From the NCBI GenBank assembly GCA_001600355.1, contig BCJU01000001.1:641178-705177 (forward strand): a stretch of 64,000 bases of DNA, given 5' to 3'. The stretch is from Meira nashicola. Lineage: Eukaryota; Basidiomycota; Exobasidiomycetes; Exobasidiales; Brachybasidiaceae. A program made the translations under genes and the position numbers. Below the pieces are notes generated by a model. It did no database searches and was not told the DNA's origin. It saw only the letters and a list, made by a program, of their open reading frames with translations. Numbering within the stretch: position 1 is the stretch's first letter; each line of letters starts with the position of its first letter. Positions 1-10,376 of this stretch are shown piece after piece.

Positions 1-2
1 AA

Positions 3-263
3 GAACTTCAACAATGTCATCAAGGCGGTTTTATGAATAAATATATGGGTGGCTGTAATAGGATCAAAGAAGAATTAAATGCTTGTTTACGTGAAGAGGT
101 ATGTGTAGTTGGAAAGATTTGAATGTTTGGAATGATTTTAATATTAACTTTCTTTGTTTATGCTCTACAGAGACTTATACGAACGAAAAAGAATCGCGAA
201 ACAAGTAAGGTACAAAATGAAAAGAAGAATGCTTTATGGAAGGCTATTGATGAGAACAGGTAG
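3..263 (+). CDS. CMC2: CMC2-like twin-CX9C protein, 5' part outside window (partial)
   Basis: Only the 3' part is present. Exons run from before base 3 to 98 and from 171 to 263; the 72-bp intron has a GTATGT donor and TACAG acceptor. The visible protein (about 62 residues) contains C-X12-C-X9-C, the spacing seen in the second half of the twin CX9C fold of CMC2; the first cysteine of the fold lies left of the window. Known for the family: CMC2 is a small intermembrane-space protein oxidised through Mia40 and needed for cytochrome c oxidase biogenesis and copper delivery. After the last cysteine comes a basic, charged C-terminal helix, as in yeast and human CMC2. The pattern rather than a full alignment supports the call; another CHCH protein is possible but the X12 spacer favours CMC2. 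Confidence 0.8.
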
Positions 264-662
264 TAAGTAAATATGCTCGTCAACCTGATTTGCCAGGGGG
301 CATTCTTGACGAGCATTACTTGTTATCAGCTCTCCACTCATTGATGTCCTTCCATAAAGATTATTCTCTTCACATTGGATTTTTGGCCATCTATTCATTG
401 GAGGATGATAACATTCTCTTACTCTAAAAGCACACTTAGTAAGCATGCCTGTAAAGTGTAAAATTGTCACGTGTATAAGAATTTTTAAAGAGATTAAACC
501 ATTTTTGGACTAGAATAAATATTTTTCGTTAGAATCTTGACGCGTGAGGCACTCTGTCAGTCAAAAATATTTGTGAAATCGCATTTCATGACCATCTTTG
601 TTATTTTTTTTTGTGGAAGAGAGTTCTCCTTTAGAGCATTCATTTGTACGATATCAGCAAAG
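264..662. other. Spacer between CMC2 and NOC2
   Basis: 399 bp of AT-rich sequence holding the 3' region of CMC2 and the promoter/leader of NOC2. A CACGTG E-box lies at 468-473 (CACGTGTATAAG). No other gene is visible. An in-frame extension of the NOC2 frame back to 537 exists but looks non-coding (hydrophobic, Cys/Phe-rich). Confidence 0.5.
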
Positions 663-2888
663 ATGGCAAAACAAGCAAAAAGGACGAAAAAGTTTATCAA
701 GAACAAATTAGACAGATCATTGAAAGATCGAAAAGAGAAACAAAAAAAATCTGCTCAAATACAGAGATCAAAGAAGAATAAAGAAGCACGAACATCATTG
801 AAAGGATCTTCGAATGGCATTCATGCAACAGAACAAGATCAAACTATCGAAGCAGGCTCTGATGAAGGAGAACAAGATGTTGATGAGATCTTGAAGAGTA
901 GAAAGGCAGGTGGAAGGATGACTGTTGATGAATTTATGGGTGGAGGATTTAAAGAAGGATCTGGAAAAGGTGAAGCGGAAGATGAAAGTGAAGATGACGA
1001 TGAAGAAGATGATTATGATAGCGACGATGACGATTTAGAAGACGTTGAAGATCTTTCTGATGAAGAAGAAGATGAAGGTCGTGATCATGCGCAAGATTTA
1101 GCAAAATTGGCAGAACGTGATCCGGAATTCTTTAAATATTTACAAGAGAACGACCAAGAGCTACTGCAATTCGGAGGAGAGGAAGAAGAGGAAGAAGATA
1201 ACGGATCAGAAGATGATGTAGAGATGACTGAAAAGAAGGGCAAGGCCAAAGCCGCATCGGAAAGTATGGCAGAGAATGTGACTTCAGATATGCTCAAGCA
1301 ATGGCAAAAGAGTATCTTGGCCACTCATTCCCTTCGAGCTTTTAGAAAGTTGCTTTTAGCTTTCCGCGCTGCTGCTCATATGGGCGCTGATGATGCTGCC
1401 AATTTGGCATATTCAGTCAATAGTGCAGCCGTATTCAATAAGTTGATCATGACATCGCTCAAATATGTTCCAGTCGTTTTGCAACATCATATAGGATACA
1501 AGCAACTCCCTTCAGGCAAATACAAATTGCCATCCAATAGCAAAAAGTTTGCCGCCCTTCAAAAATCCGTTCAAAGTTTCTTTTTGAGCTTACATCGCCT
1601 TTTGCGAACGTTACCCGAACACAAATTGCTTTACGTCTGCGTCGACGAAAGTGCAAAGATGATACCATACATTTTACAAAATAGAAGAGTTGCACGCCAA
1701 CATGCAAAGATTTTGCTAGAGTTATGGTCTACAGCTGAGGAAAACGTTCGAATTGCAGCTTTCTTGTCATTGAGAAAGATGGCAGCTGCAGGTGACGAAA
1801 CTTTGTTGGAATTATGCTTACATGGTGCTTATCGTGGTATCGTTCGTGGATCAAAGGCAATGACGGTTCACTCTTTGGCTAATATAAATTTGATGAAGAA
1901 TTCTGCAAGTGAACTTTTTGCTATTGAATTGAATGCAAGTTATCAACAAGCGTTTGGTTTCATTCGACAATTGGCTATCCATTTGCGTGCATGCTTGAAG
2001 AACAAAACACAAGAGTCTTATCAGGCTGTATACAATTGGCAATACGTTCATTGTATTGACTTCTGGTCGATCGTACTGGCAACAACGTGTGATAAAGAGA
2101 GGGTTGCTGAGCAAGGACAGGCAAGCATTATGCAGCCTTTAATTTATCCATTAGTACAAGCTGCCACCGGTGCGATTGGACTAATTCCGACATCAAGATA
2201 TTTCCCATTACGACTTCATATCTCCCAATCTTTGCTTCGATTGATGCAGAGGTCAGGTACATATATCCCATTGGCACCTATCCTTTTGGAAATGCTAGAC
2301 GCTCCTGAATTTATGCCACGTAAATCAAAGGCTTCTACTGCTTTACCTTTGCAAATGGACTTGCTCATTCGAGCACCCAAGTCACATTTACGCACAAAAG
2401 TATACGCTGATCAATTGGCAGAAGAATTATCTTTCCATTTATTAGAATTCCTCGCAAGTTTGTCAAGAAGTATTGCATTTCCTGAATTGGTTATTCCAAT
2501 TTTATCTGCTTTAAGAAGATCGATTAAAACGGCAAAAGGTCAACAAAATAGTAATAAAAATTCAAGAGATCAATCTAAATTTGTTGGTACATTACGTAAT
2601 TTGATCGAAAAGATTGAAAGACATTCTGATCAAATTCGATCGCATAGGAATGGAGTGGAATTTGCACCAAGAGATGAAAATGAAGTTGCTAAATTCCTTT
2701 CGGATCATAAGCAAGAATTAACAATAGAAGCAGCCGTACGTTTAGCACGTAAAGTTCGATCGGACAAACAGGCTTTATTACAGCAAAGTCAGATCGAAGT
2801 TTCACAAGGAGATGAAGGATCAGAAGATGAAGAAATGAGCGATCTGGAAGAGGAGGCAGAATTAGACGAAAAAGATGATGAAGAATGA
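663..2888 (+). CDS. NOC2: Nucleolar complex protein 2 (Noc2/Rad4-like nucleolar 60S assembly factor)
   Basis: Intronless, 741 residues from the ATG at 663. An upstream ATG-like start at 537 is open in frame, but the MAKQAKRTKKF start is typical of Noc2 and sits in a good context (CAAAGATGG). Noc2 pairs with Noc1 and Noc3 in nucleolus and nucleoplasm to move pre-60S particles from early to late assembly steps. Visible: a Lys/Arg-rich N-terminus (nucleolar signal), a strongly acidic segment around residues 105-185, then a long alpha-helical Noc2 domain (about 210-640) with the family's features VYNWQYVHCIDFW and PLIYPLVQ, and an acidic tail. Length is close to yeast Noc2 (about 710). Nothing is missing or broken. 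Its reading frame is followed by a 1.9-kb gene-free spacer. Confidence 0.93.
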   Translation: MAKQAKRTKKFIKNKLDRSLKDRKEKQKKSAQIQRSKKNKEARTSLKGSSNGIHATEQDQTIEAGSDEGEQDVDEILKSRKAGGRMTVDEFMGGGFKEGSGKGEAEDESEDDDEEDDYDSDDDDLEDVEDLSDEEEDEGRDHAQDLAKLAERDPEFFKYLQENDQELLQFGGEEEEEEDNGSEDDVEMTEKKGKAKAASESMAENVTSDMLKQWQKSILATHSLRAFRKLLLAFRAAAHMGADDAANLAYSVNSAAVFNKLIMTSLKYVPVVLQHHIGYKQLPSGKYKLPSNSKKFAALQKSVQSFFLSLHRLLRTLPEHKLLYVCVDESAKMIPYILQNRRVARQHAKILLELWSTAEENVRIAAFLSLRKMAAAGDETLLELCLHGAYRGIVRGSKAMTVHSLANINLMKNSASELFAIELNASYQQAFGFIRQLAIHLRACLKNKTQESYQAVYNWQYVHCIDFWSIVLATTCDKERVAEQGQASIMQPLIYPLVQAATGAIGLIPTSRYFPLRLHISQSLLRLMQRSGTYIPLAPILLEMLDAPEFMPRKSKASTALPLQMDLLIRAPKSHLRTKVYADQLAEELSFHLLEFLASLSRSIAFPELVIPILSALRRSIKTAKGQQNSNKNSRDQSKFVGTLRNLIEKIERHSDQIRSHRNGVEFAPRDENEVAKFLSDHKQELTIEAAVRLARKVRSDKQALLQQSQIEVSQGDEGSEDEEMSDLEEEAELDEKDDEE

Positions 2889-4797
2889 GCTATGTAGTAG
2901 AGCAGATTATGTATCTGACAATATATTTGTACATTTGACTTTTTTTTTCTTGTGTGTGAAAAACGTTCCGAAGTGTAAATCGGACCGGAAAGGAAAATGA
3001 CGAAATTAAATGACGAAATTTATTGTTTCTGTTCCAGCTTTGAGGATATTAATAAGTTTCGGTTCCCGATATTGCTTTAATGCACAGTCTATCTTTGCAT
3101 GAATAGGATTAATCTTTTCTCACAATCAATAAATAATGAAGATAAGTACATATGTAGCTTGCCAAGCTCACAAATTCAACAATACAAGAACAATGAAGAT
3201 CATTTTAAGCTTGCATGAAGCTTATTGTTGATCAATCTCAAATGATCCGGTAATTACTTATAAGCGGTTTCTATTATACATACCCTGATCTTATCATTTC
3301 CGTTCCTTTTTATTTTCTTCTTCTTCTTTGATGATTCTAGAAGTACCTTCTTGCTCTCCGATCAAGACCGAAGAAAGCTTCTCCGCGTATATGTGCATAC
3401 ATATATTCACAAATGTTCGTTTTCTTCGCCGAGGTACATAGACTATAGCCATTATGCAAAATTGAATTTTAGCTTTTTACGCTAATTCGACATATGCATG
3501 CAAGAAAGGCTAAGGTTTAATTAATTTATATATGTGATGGTGAATAAAAATAATAGCCACTAAGGAAATTTAGCGCCATCGCGATTAAATAATAGAAGAT
3601 TTGATTGGTTTTTCTTTTCGGTAATCTTCCGAAAACGAAAATAAAAAACAACTAAATTTGCTTTAATTCAAATTGCACATAGTCTACGTACGCGCTGACG
3701 CTGGCGCTGCGTATATGTACACGTATTGCTTAATATATAGTCTATTGCTAAGCGTGGGAGAAGAATAAACAGAGGGTCTACTTTCGGTTTTTGTCCGTGT
3801 GAGTAAACGCGTAAACAAACGCGTCGACGCGTCGTATATGGGGTCACTTTTATTCTTTTTTTTTGGGAAGAACGATAAGCGAACAACACGAAGAAAAAGG
3901 TATGGAAGCAACACTTTTTTATTTATTTTTGATATAACGAACATTTTTGATTATAAAAACCTAAGCCTCTTAACGCGCTGCGCTTCATTTTGCTGGACGA
4001 TGCCGGAGCTGCGCGCACTTGAACATTAGCGCAACGCACCATGTACATACATATGTTCGGTTATGCCGGGCTTCCTTTTCGTTGATTTATGCATCTGTTT
4101 TTATGCACGATTATGATTGTTTGTAAACCTTATTGTCTTTTTATATTGATAGTACTCAAATCGATTATCATTGCATGTGTAAACAAGGAAACCCTCTAGT
4201 GCTGCTGCGTTCCTACTTTGACGACTTCACGGATAAATTTGTTCGTACAGAAATTCAAATCCGATATGCGGAACTCGTACGAAAAAATCTTTTTATCATG
4301 CAATCGAGCACGTTTATCATCAGTTTCAGATTTTTGGCTAGCTATATGAATGAGTGTGCATATATTGAAGATGAAATGTAAAGACTAACAATGACAAAGC
4401 AAGATGGGAAGGAAAATCGTAAATGAGCTTTTGTACGAGAATTGTAGTAGGATCATCTTTCGTTACTGTTCCGAATACCGATTCTGTTGTAAAAGAGCAC
4501 GAGCGTGAAAATGAAGTGGATAGAGGTCCACTTGATAGCTATTTTGGAAAAGCGTTTCTAGAAGTCGAAAGTTGGGTGAAAGAGAAGACCAAAGATTGAA
4601 TAAGAGAAGAGGAAGAAGAAAAAAGAAACCGAGTGCAATTTGCTGAGCGAGCAATGTAAGCGTTTATAATGCCTGAGCAACAGCTTGAGCGGATTGATTG
4701 TAGGCTACAGTAATGGATCCAAAAGTAGAGAAAATGACGAGTGACCTTGTATGTAGATATCGTAACCGTGAAGAAAAAAAAGAAAGAATTGATCATT
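2889..4797. other. Gene-free spacer between convergent NOC2 and the C2H2 factor
   Basis: 1.9 kb with no convincing gene; short open frames lack ATG starts or homology. It holds the 3' regions of both flanking genes. Two kinds of recurring short sequence appear: the palindrome TACATATGTA at 3147-3156 and TACATATGT at 4048-4056, and GCGC-rich bits at about 3691-3712 and 3972-4040 that stand out from the AT-rich background. Confidence 0.45.
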
Positions 4798-7569
4798 TTA
4801 ATTCATAGGTGAAGCAGAAGAAGGTTGAGGAGAAATGGATGGCTTATATCCGTGTTGTTGTGGTTGTGCAATTGAACCATCTGATCCACGTTTTCCGAGC
4901 ATATCAATAGATGAACGAGAACCGTTTCCGATACTTGAACCAGGGGAAGATAAAGAGATTGGACCGCCCAACATATCATTGCTAATCGTAATTCTACGTT
5001 TCATATTTGTCTTTGAAACTGCTTGAGCAGCGGCAGCGGCAGCAGCTGCATGTGGATCATGTCTTGCTTCTTGTGGTTCATGACTGTTATGTTGACCATC
5101 TAAAGACATACCATTCATTCCGTTACCGTTTAAACCCCGTGATTCTGGACCGTTTGCTTTTGCAGCGGCAGCGGCTTGAGTGATATGGAGTAAACTTTCG
5201 CTTGTCCTACCCAAAGTTCTATAATGCGTTTTGAGATGTTGAGTCAAATTATCCGTTCTTCCGAACCATTTATTGCAACCAGGTGCAGGACAAGGATGTG
5301 GCCTTTCTTGTGTATGAACGCGATTATGTCTTTTAAGATGTTCTAATCGTTTAAATCGCTTTCCACAATAACAAACGTGCAATTTATCAGCAGAAGAAAC
5401 GATCAAAGGCGGAGGTGCTGCATTTCTGCCGCGACTTCTTGGTGTTGCATGCCTTGCAGCTCCACTCGAGGGAGAACGAATAACATCATCTCCTCCTTCA
5501 GGCGAGCCGAAAGGATTATGTATTGAAGCCGTTGCGCCTGCAGGTGACATTAAACCCATTCCCATTCCCATACCAGGCGAAGGTAAGCTGCTAGTACTAC
5601 GAGAAGAAATCATTTGTGGAGCGCTCATTGTTAATTCGTGCATTCGATGATGATGATGAGCAGCAAATGCAGCAGTGCTTGCATCTCTTGCCATAGCTTG
5701 CATTTGAGAAGAAGAATAACCAGATAATCCTGCTGCATTTAACGCAGCTGCAGTAGCTGCCATATTATTTGGGCCCATTGGCGTACTAGGAAGAGGAGAT
5801 TCTTGTTGTTCGTTTTGATGTAGACCCAAAGAAGAACGTAAAGGAGTATTTGGAATAGATGTGAAACCGTTTATTCCATCTCGTGCGGGAGCAGACGAAA
5901 CACGAGACATGGCAGCCGATTGACCACCGCCACTGCCTGACATTGTACTAACCGAAGAAGGTGATAGTGTTCGATCTCCAGTCGAATCTGCTCGATTTTG
6001 CATATGTGTTGCAGCTTGAGCAGCGGCTAACTTTGCTTCATGATCGGCAATATTTGCTTCTAATGTTCTTCCATTTTGACCAATCATTCCATGACTATAA
6101 CTTCCTTGCATTCCAATACTTCCTCTTGAATCGCTTGATGGAGAAGAATATGCACTTCCAGTCGTGAAGCTATCAAATGAATCCATTCTTGTCAATCGAG
6201 GTGCCGAAAATGCAGAACCAGAAATGGAACTGCTCATGATGCTTGAATCATCAGGGGACGATTGAGGATGCATAGATTGTGGAGTTTGGAAAGTGTTGTA
6301 GCTGGAGAATGGTGGCATAGTAGCAGGATATTGATCACGGTTGCTCATATTTGCTGAATGTCTTGAATTACGTGGCGTACTTGGCATTCTTCGATTTTGC
6401 TCACCGTTTGAAGAAGTATTTCTAACCGAAGATCCTTGAGATGCCAAGCTGGAAACTTCACTTTCAGATGCTTGACCTGCAAACATTTGATGAGATGGTG
6501 GCATCGGTGTTGTATCATCTGATGAAGTATTTCCGCCCATATCATGTCTCAATTGACGAACTTGATCGGTATACAGGGTATGTGCAACACCTGTAGATCT
6601 TCTACGCGAGTTGACCGCAGTAGAGATTGGTGGTGCCATTAGAGAAATGTTTTGAGTTGAAGCACTTGAAGGTACGGAAGTTGGATGAGTTCCTGAAAGG
6701 GATAACAAATGCTCATGATGGGCAAATTGCGAACCTGGACCAGCAACGTATTCTTCCAACGCGGAAGGATTCATGACTTGTTGATGAGGCGTGCCAATTG
6801 CCAATCCCGACAAAGATGAGAGTGAATGAGATATTCCCATAGGTGATTGCGAAGGCGTAAAAGAGGAACGGATTGGAGAAGTTGGATCAAATGCGCTTTG
6901 ACTGCCAAAGCTTGCACCATCGTTATACATCGATGAACTTGAAGCGTCAGATAAGTTGGAAATTGAATGTTGACGATGCAAGGTTGCTGCTCCTTCCATT
7001 CCACCAAATTGCATATCATTACTCATCATATGCTGCCAATTTGACTGTTGACCAGGGTGATTGTTTTGAAACAACGTCGTTCCGGTAGCCATTGAAGCAG
7101 CAGTGAAAGGGGAAGGAAAAGATGCGGAAGAGGAAGAATGATGATGATGATGGTGGTGATTTTCAGAGGATGCTTGAATCGTCGAAGGAGTTGACGAAAC
7201 AGATGTATTTGGGAAGCTACCACCCAAAAGACCGAGACTATTCTGGTTCATGTGCGAATCGCGTTCAGAATCTAGAAAGACATCTGAGCCATTATGATGT
7301 TGCCATGAATTCGTAGAAGGATGTTGGTGGACAGAAGACATGGATTCAGGTAAGCCTGGCATTCCTGTCAATTGCGAAAGGTTCAAATTTCCCGGTGGAG
7401 ATGATCTTTCTCTTTCTTGATCTGTTTGTTCTCCCATTTTTGGGGTCGCATGGGTTTGCATATCTGAAAAGTTTATTTCTTGGCCGTGGTGCAAGAGAAA
7501 GGCGGAACTGTCAAAATTTCCTTCTCCCGATTCAGGGTGAGAGTGCATTGAATGATCCATGATTGCCAT
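4798..7569 (-). CDS. Msn2/4-type C2H2 zinc-finger transcription factor
   Basis: Intronless, 923 residues. Almost all of it is low-complexity Ser/Gln/Met/His-rich sequence (a His run near residue 140, Ala runs near 840), with two adjacent C2H2 fingers at about 728-786. Finger 1 reads CYC-X12-H-X3-H, so only one residue separates the zinc cysteines; finger 2 is CX4C-X12-HX3H. Helix contact positions are R/E/H/R (LEHLKRH) and R/D/N/Q (TDNLTQH), the same as in Msn2/Msn4, so binding to an AGGGG/CCCCT stress-response-type element is a fair inference. The linker TQERP is near the canonical TGEKP. There is one AGGGG at 8063-8067, about 0.5 kb upstream of its own start. It is not a Ste12 fusion (no homeodomain-like part). 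The family is clear; orthology to a named factor is not. Confidence 0.85.
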   Translation of the reverse strand: MAIMDHSMHSHPESGEGNFDSSAFLLHHGQEINFSDMQTHATPKMGEQTDQERERSSPPGNLNLSQLTGMPGLPESMSSVHQHPSTNSWQHHNGSDVFLDSERDSHMNQNSLGLLGGSFPNTSVSSTPSTIQASSENHHHHHHHSSSSASFPSPFTAASMATGTTLFQNNHPGQQSNWQHMMSNDMQFGGMEGAATLHRQHSISNLSDASSSSMYNDGASFGSQSAFDPTSPIRSSFTPSQSPMGISHSLSSLSGLAIGTPHQQVMNPSALEEYVAGPGSQFAHHEHLLSLSGTHPTSVPSSASTQNISLMAPPISTAVNSRRRSTGVAHTLYTDQVRQLRHDMGGNTSSDDTTPMPPSHQMFAGQASESEVSSLASQGSSVRNTSSNGEQNRRMPSTPRNSRHSANMSNRDQYPATMPPFSSYNTFQTPQSMHPQSSPDDSSIMSSSISGSAFSAPRLTRMDSFDSFTTGSAYSSPSSDSRGSIGMQGSYSHGMIGQNGRTLEANIADHEAKLAAAQAATHMQNRADSTGDRTLSPSSVSTMSGSGGGQSAAMSRVSSAPARDGINGFTSIPNTPLRSSLGLHQNEQQESPLPSTPMGPNNMAATAAALNAAGLSGYSSSQMQAMARDASTAAFAAHHHHRMHELTMSAPQMISSRSTSSLPSPGMGMGMGLMSPAGATASIHNPFGSPEGGDDVIRSPSSGAARHATPRSRGRNAAPPPLIVSSADKLHVCYCGKRFKRLEHLKRHNRVHTQERPHPCPAPGCNKWFGRTDNLTQHLKTHYRTLGRTSESLLHITQAAAAAKANGPESRGLNGNGMNGMSLDGQHNSHEPQEARHDPHAAAAAAAAQAVSKTNMKRRITISNDMLGGPISLSSPGSSIGNGSRSSIDMLGKRGSDGSIAQPQQHGYKPSISPQPSSASPMN

Positions 7570-8840
7570 CTATATTGAAAAAAATGTGAAGCGGTAGAAA
7601 TAGTGCTTGAATGAAAAAAAAAACTTTACGTAGAAGGTGAAATTGTCATATGCAGGGATGATTGCCGTTGAATAATCGTTGTCGTTATGAATGCTGAATG
7701 CAGAAGAAAGTCTCCAAGTTGAGTTTTGATTGACGAAATGTTATAAAAATAGGGTATGAGATGGACGTAAAGGTTAAAGAACTTGTGTGTAAATCATGCA
7801 ACGGTAAGGAGGACAAAGAACAAAAGAAAAGGCAGCAAGGAGTTAATCTTGTTTGTTGACAAGACGTACGATGGTTTTGATAGGGTGTTTAACAAACACA
7901 AACACCAACACAAGAATGTTGCAAATAGCGTATGGTTCGTTTAGCTGCAGTGAATTGAAGCAAAAGAGAAAAGATGCAATAGGTTACTTCAAAACGGTGT
8001 CATATCCTTGTCACCGATAAGGTAACTTTCTGCTTTTTTGATAGCGTTATAAGAAGTAAGCGAGGGGTTTGACGCTATTGGTGATTAAAATGACAAAACA
8101 GTTCCGATTTAGGTCAGATTGAAGCCCAAGAGAAAGGATCGATGGGAATGCTTGTATTGTCTACTTCGGGGAGTATATGCATGTGAGTAATTTTTTATCC
8201 CGATTTTGCTTATGCCAAGAGAGACTTTTTTTGCGCGTATACTTCTGAGCGTGTTGGTTTTTCTTTTTCTCTCTCTACTCGGCTACAGTACAAGATGTGC
8301 TTGTTGTTTTTGCGTTTTAGTCTGTGATACCGGATGCCAAACACAACGTGTATGAAGACAGAGGAAGGGTTCAAAACGGAAGAAGGAACATCGGTCAAAC
8401 GGTGAACGATTATGTATCTTCTTCCTGGGAAATAAAAGAGAGAAGAAATGCATCACCAAAAAAAGCTGGAAAAGCTCGCCATTCTGTTTGACTTGCCTTT
8501 TCGAAACGGGAACAGATAAACTCAGATCGGGCTTTCGATCAGCATTAAATGAGTCAAAATGCAATCAATTCGTTTTAAAACGATAACTCATGCATTCAAC
8601 CGGGGTCTTTGCTCACACGATTTTAGTATAATGGATTAAGTACTGTCGATTTCCTGTACAGAATTACGCCGATGATAGCATGAAAGGCTATTGTCCGCTG
8701 TGTAGGAAGGAAAAATGAAGCTGTGTGTGCTTGAGGCAAAGTGTTGTTCTTTCATTCAAAATGTGAGGACCCATTTTGTATTTCACAAGACCGTGTACAC
8801 CCGCATTAGCCTTGCTTTTTCTATTAACTTTGTGCTGTGC

Positions 8841-8856
8841 TGCGCTGCGCAGCGCA
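8841..8856. repeat. 16-bp perfect palindrome TGCGCTGCGCAGCGCA
   Basis: The 16 bases equal their own reverse complement. They are very GC-rich inside an AT-rich spacer, and the same core recurs at 10067-10080 and in part at 9285-9295. They could be a protein-binding site or the remnant of a small inverted-repeat element; no target duplication is evident. Confidence 0.7.
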
Positions 8857-10066
8857 ACCTTGTGCATGCATGATGTACCTGTTTTTTTTTTTTCATTAAA
8901 CATACTTATGGGAATCCATGTGTCGGTCTAGCTGCATGCAGCGACTAGTGTTACACTTAGTTGCAGCTTGCGGTCAAAAAAGAAGCTACAATAAGCCTAT
9001 CCGATAAACAAGGGTTCTGTTCAATTTAACTCCTTTAATGGATAGATGGTTAAAAAAAAACCAGCTAATCATCAACAAACCGGGTTCCTTCTCAAAGAAG
9101 GTTACCAAATTTATATTAAAATTTTTGTCTTTGTCTTTATTTTTATTTTTATTTATTTTTAAAGAAAAATTGGCTGTTTTACACTGTAATCTAAATGAGA
9201 GCAAATTTACACCCTAAAATAAAGTTTAAGGGAGATTGCTTTTAAGCTTAAGTGGTTTTATGCCAAAAATGGCATTCTTATGCGTGCGCAGCGCTTTAAT
9301 CCCTTCAGAACGTCAAGACGAAAAAGCACTAGCCAGATGCGATACCTCTTTATGCAAGTCGAAGATTTGCAGTCAAGATGAGGTCAAGATGTCGCCTTAT
9401 TTTCGAGCAGGATACGACGCACAAACGCAAAGTTGTCCGTTTTAGGGCAAAGGAAAATCAAAAGATCAACATCAAATTTAATATATGCACCAACGCACGT
9501 ACGGAAAAGCCATTTTTGGTTTGGCTGTAGCAATTTGGCTGTCTGTACCTACCTAGCAAATTGCATTTCGCGCGCATGCCCGTTTTAGCCTATTATCCAA
9601 AAAAATAAATTGTTCGGTACTACATATGTGTACTCTACTTCTGAGTTTAAAAAGGTTCAAAAATGGAAGCATGAGGCTGAAAACTATGAATTATTATGTG
9701 CAGTATTGCTTAATTCGCGAATCGCTAAAGGGCAACATGTGGGAATGCAAACCCTTTATGCTGATCCGTCATGCTAGTGGGCTGAAACGGAGAATCTAAA
9801 ACAGAAAAAAAAAATGAATCTTGGAAAGAAAGAAGCCGATAAATACTTTTTCAACTCCGAGGAAGTCCCTTAATTGGGCGTGAGAAGTGGGATTCTATTG
9901 TGCGCTATTTCAAGAAGAGTGGGGTGAGAAAAGAAACACGGGAAGAGATATCGCTTAGATATTTTTTCCGTTTTGTTAAATGTGGTTATTACGTACACAC
10001 TACTCTTACCTAAATCTGCTATCCATTGACCAAAAATGAAAAAATAAAAAATCCGCAAAAATTGTG

Positions 10067-10080
10067 GCGCTGCGCAGCGC
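10067..10080. repeat. 14-bp perfect palindrome GCGCTGCGCAGCGC
   Basis: This is the core of the palindrome at 8841-8856. Here it runs on into AGCGCTGCG, so two overlapping GCGCTGCG units are present. The surroundings are poly-A/T-rich. Confidence 0.7.
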
Positions 10081-10353
10081 TGCGAACCAAAGTTTCGATT
10101 TAGACTAAAGAAGGTTTTAGCATTATAATTTTGGATAATGCGATTCTCCCACGCGTGAAGAGAATAAAAAAAATAGGTACACCCCATACCAAAATACGAA
10201 GAAGAACAGAGTGCAGTCGCGCTTGTTTTTAGCAACCTTGAACTCTCACGAGACTGACGTCAATTGACCGGGCAAACTATAATGGAAATGACAATGATCG
10301 CTTGCATTACCTTTTTCACATCAACTTCGGATCCACATTCAGGAACACTGTTC

Positions 10354-10376
10354 TACATACATACATACATACATAC
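10354..10376. repeat. TACA tetranucleotide microsatellite
   Basis: Nearly six uninterrupted TACA units in the spacer downstream of DEF1. Shorter TACATAC pieces occur in other spacers (4044-4050, 11022-11028, 51708-51718, 57450-57456). Confidence 0.85.

Noticed and set aside
3668..3944. Two overlapping minus-strand open frames downstream of NOC2
   Set aside because: They overlap each other in different frames, are rich in Arg/Tyr/Phe from AT-rich and GCGC sequence, and match nothing.
4133..4381. Plus-strand open frame of 82 codons (IDSTQIDYHCMCKQG)
   Set aside because: It starts at TTG; composition is like spacer and no domain is visible. A short exon cannot be excluded but is unsupported.
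8210..8564. Overlapping minus-strand open frames upstream of the C2H2 factor
   Set aside because: Likely leader or promoter sequence; no homology, two frames at once.
9870..10235. Minus-strand open frame of 121 codons in the large spacer
   Set aside because: It starts at a TTG, has Phe/Ser/Cys-rich non-coding composition and crosses the GCGC palindrome; no recognisable protein.
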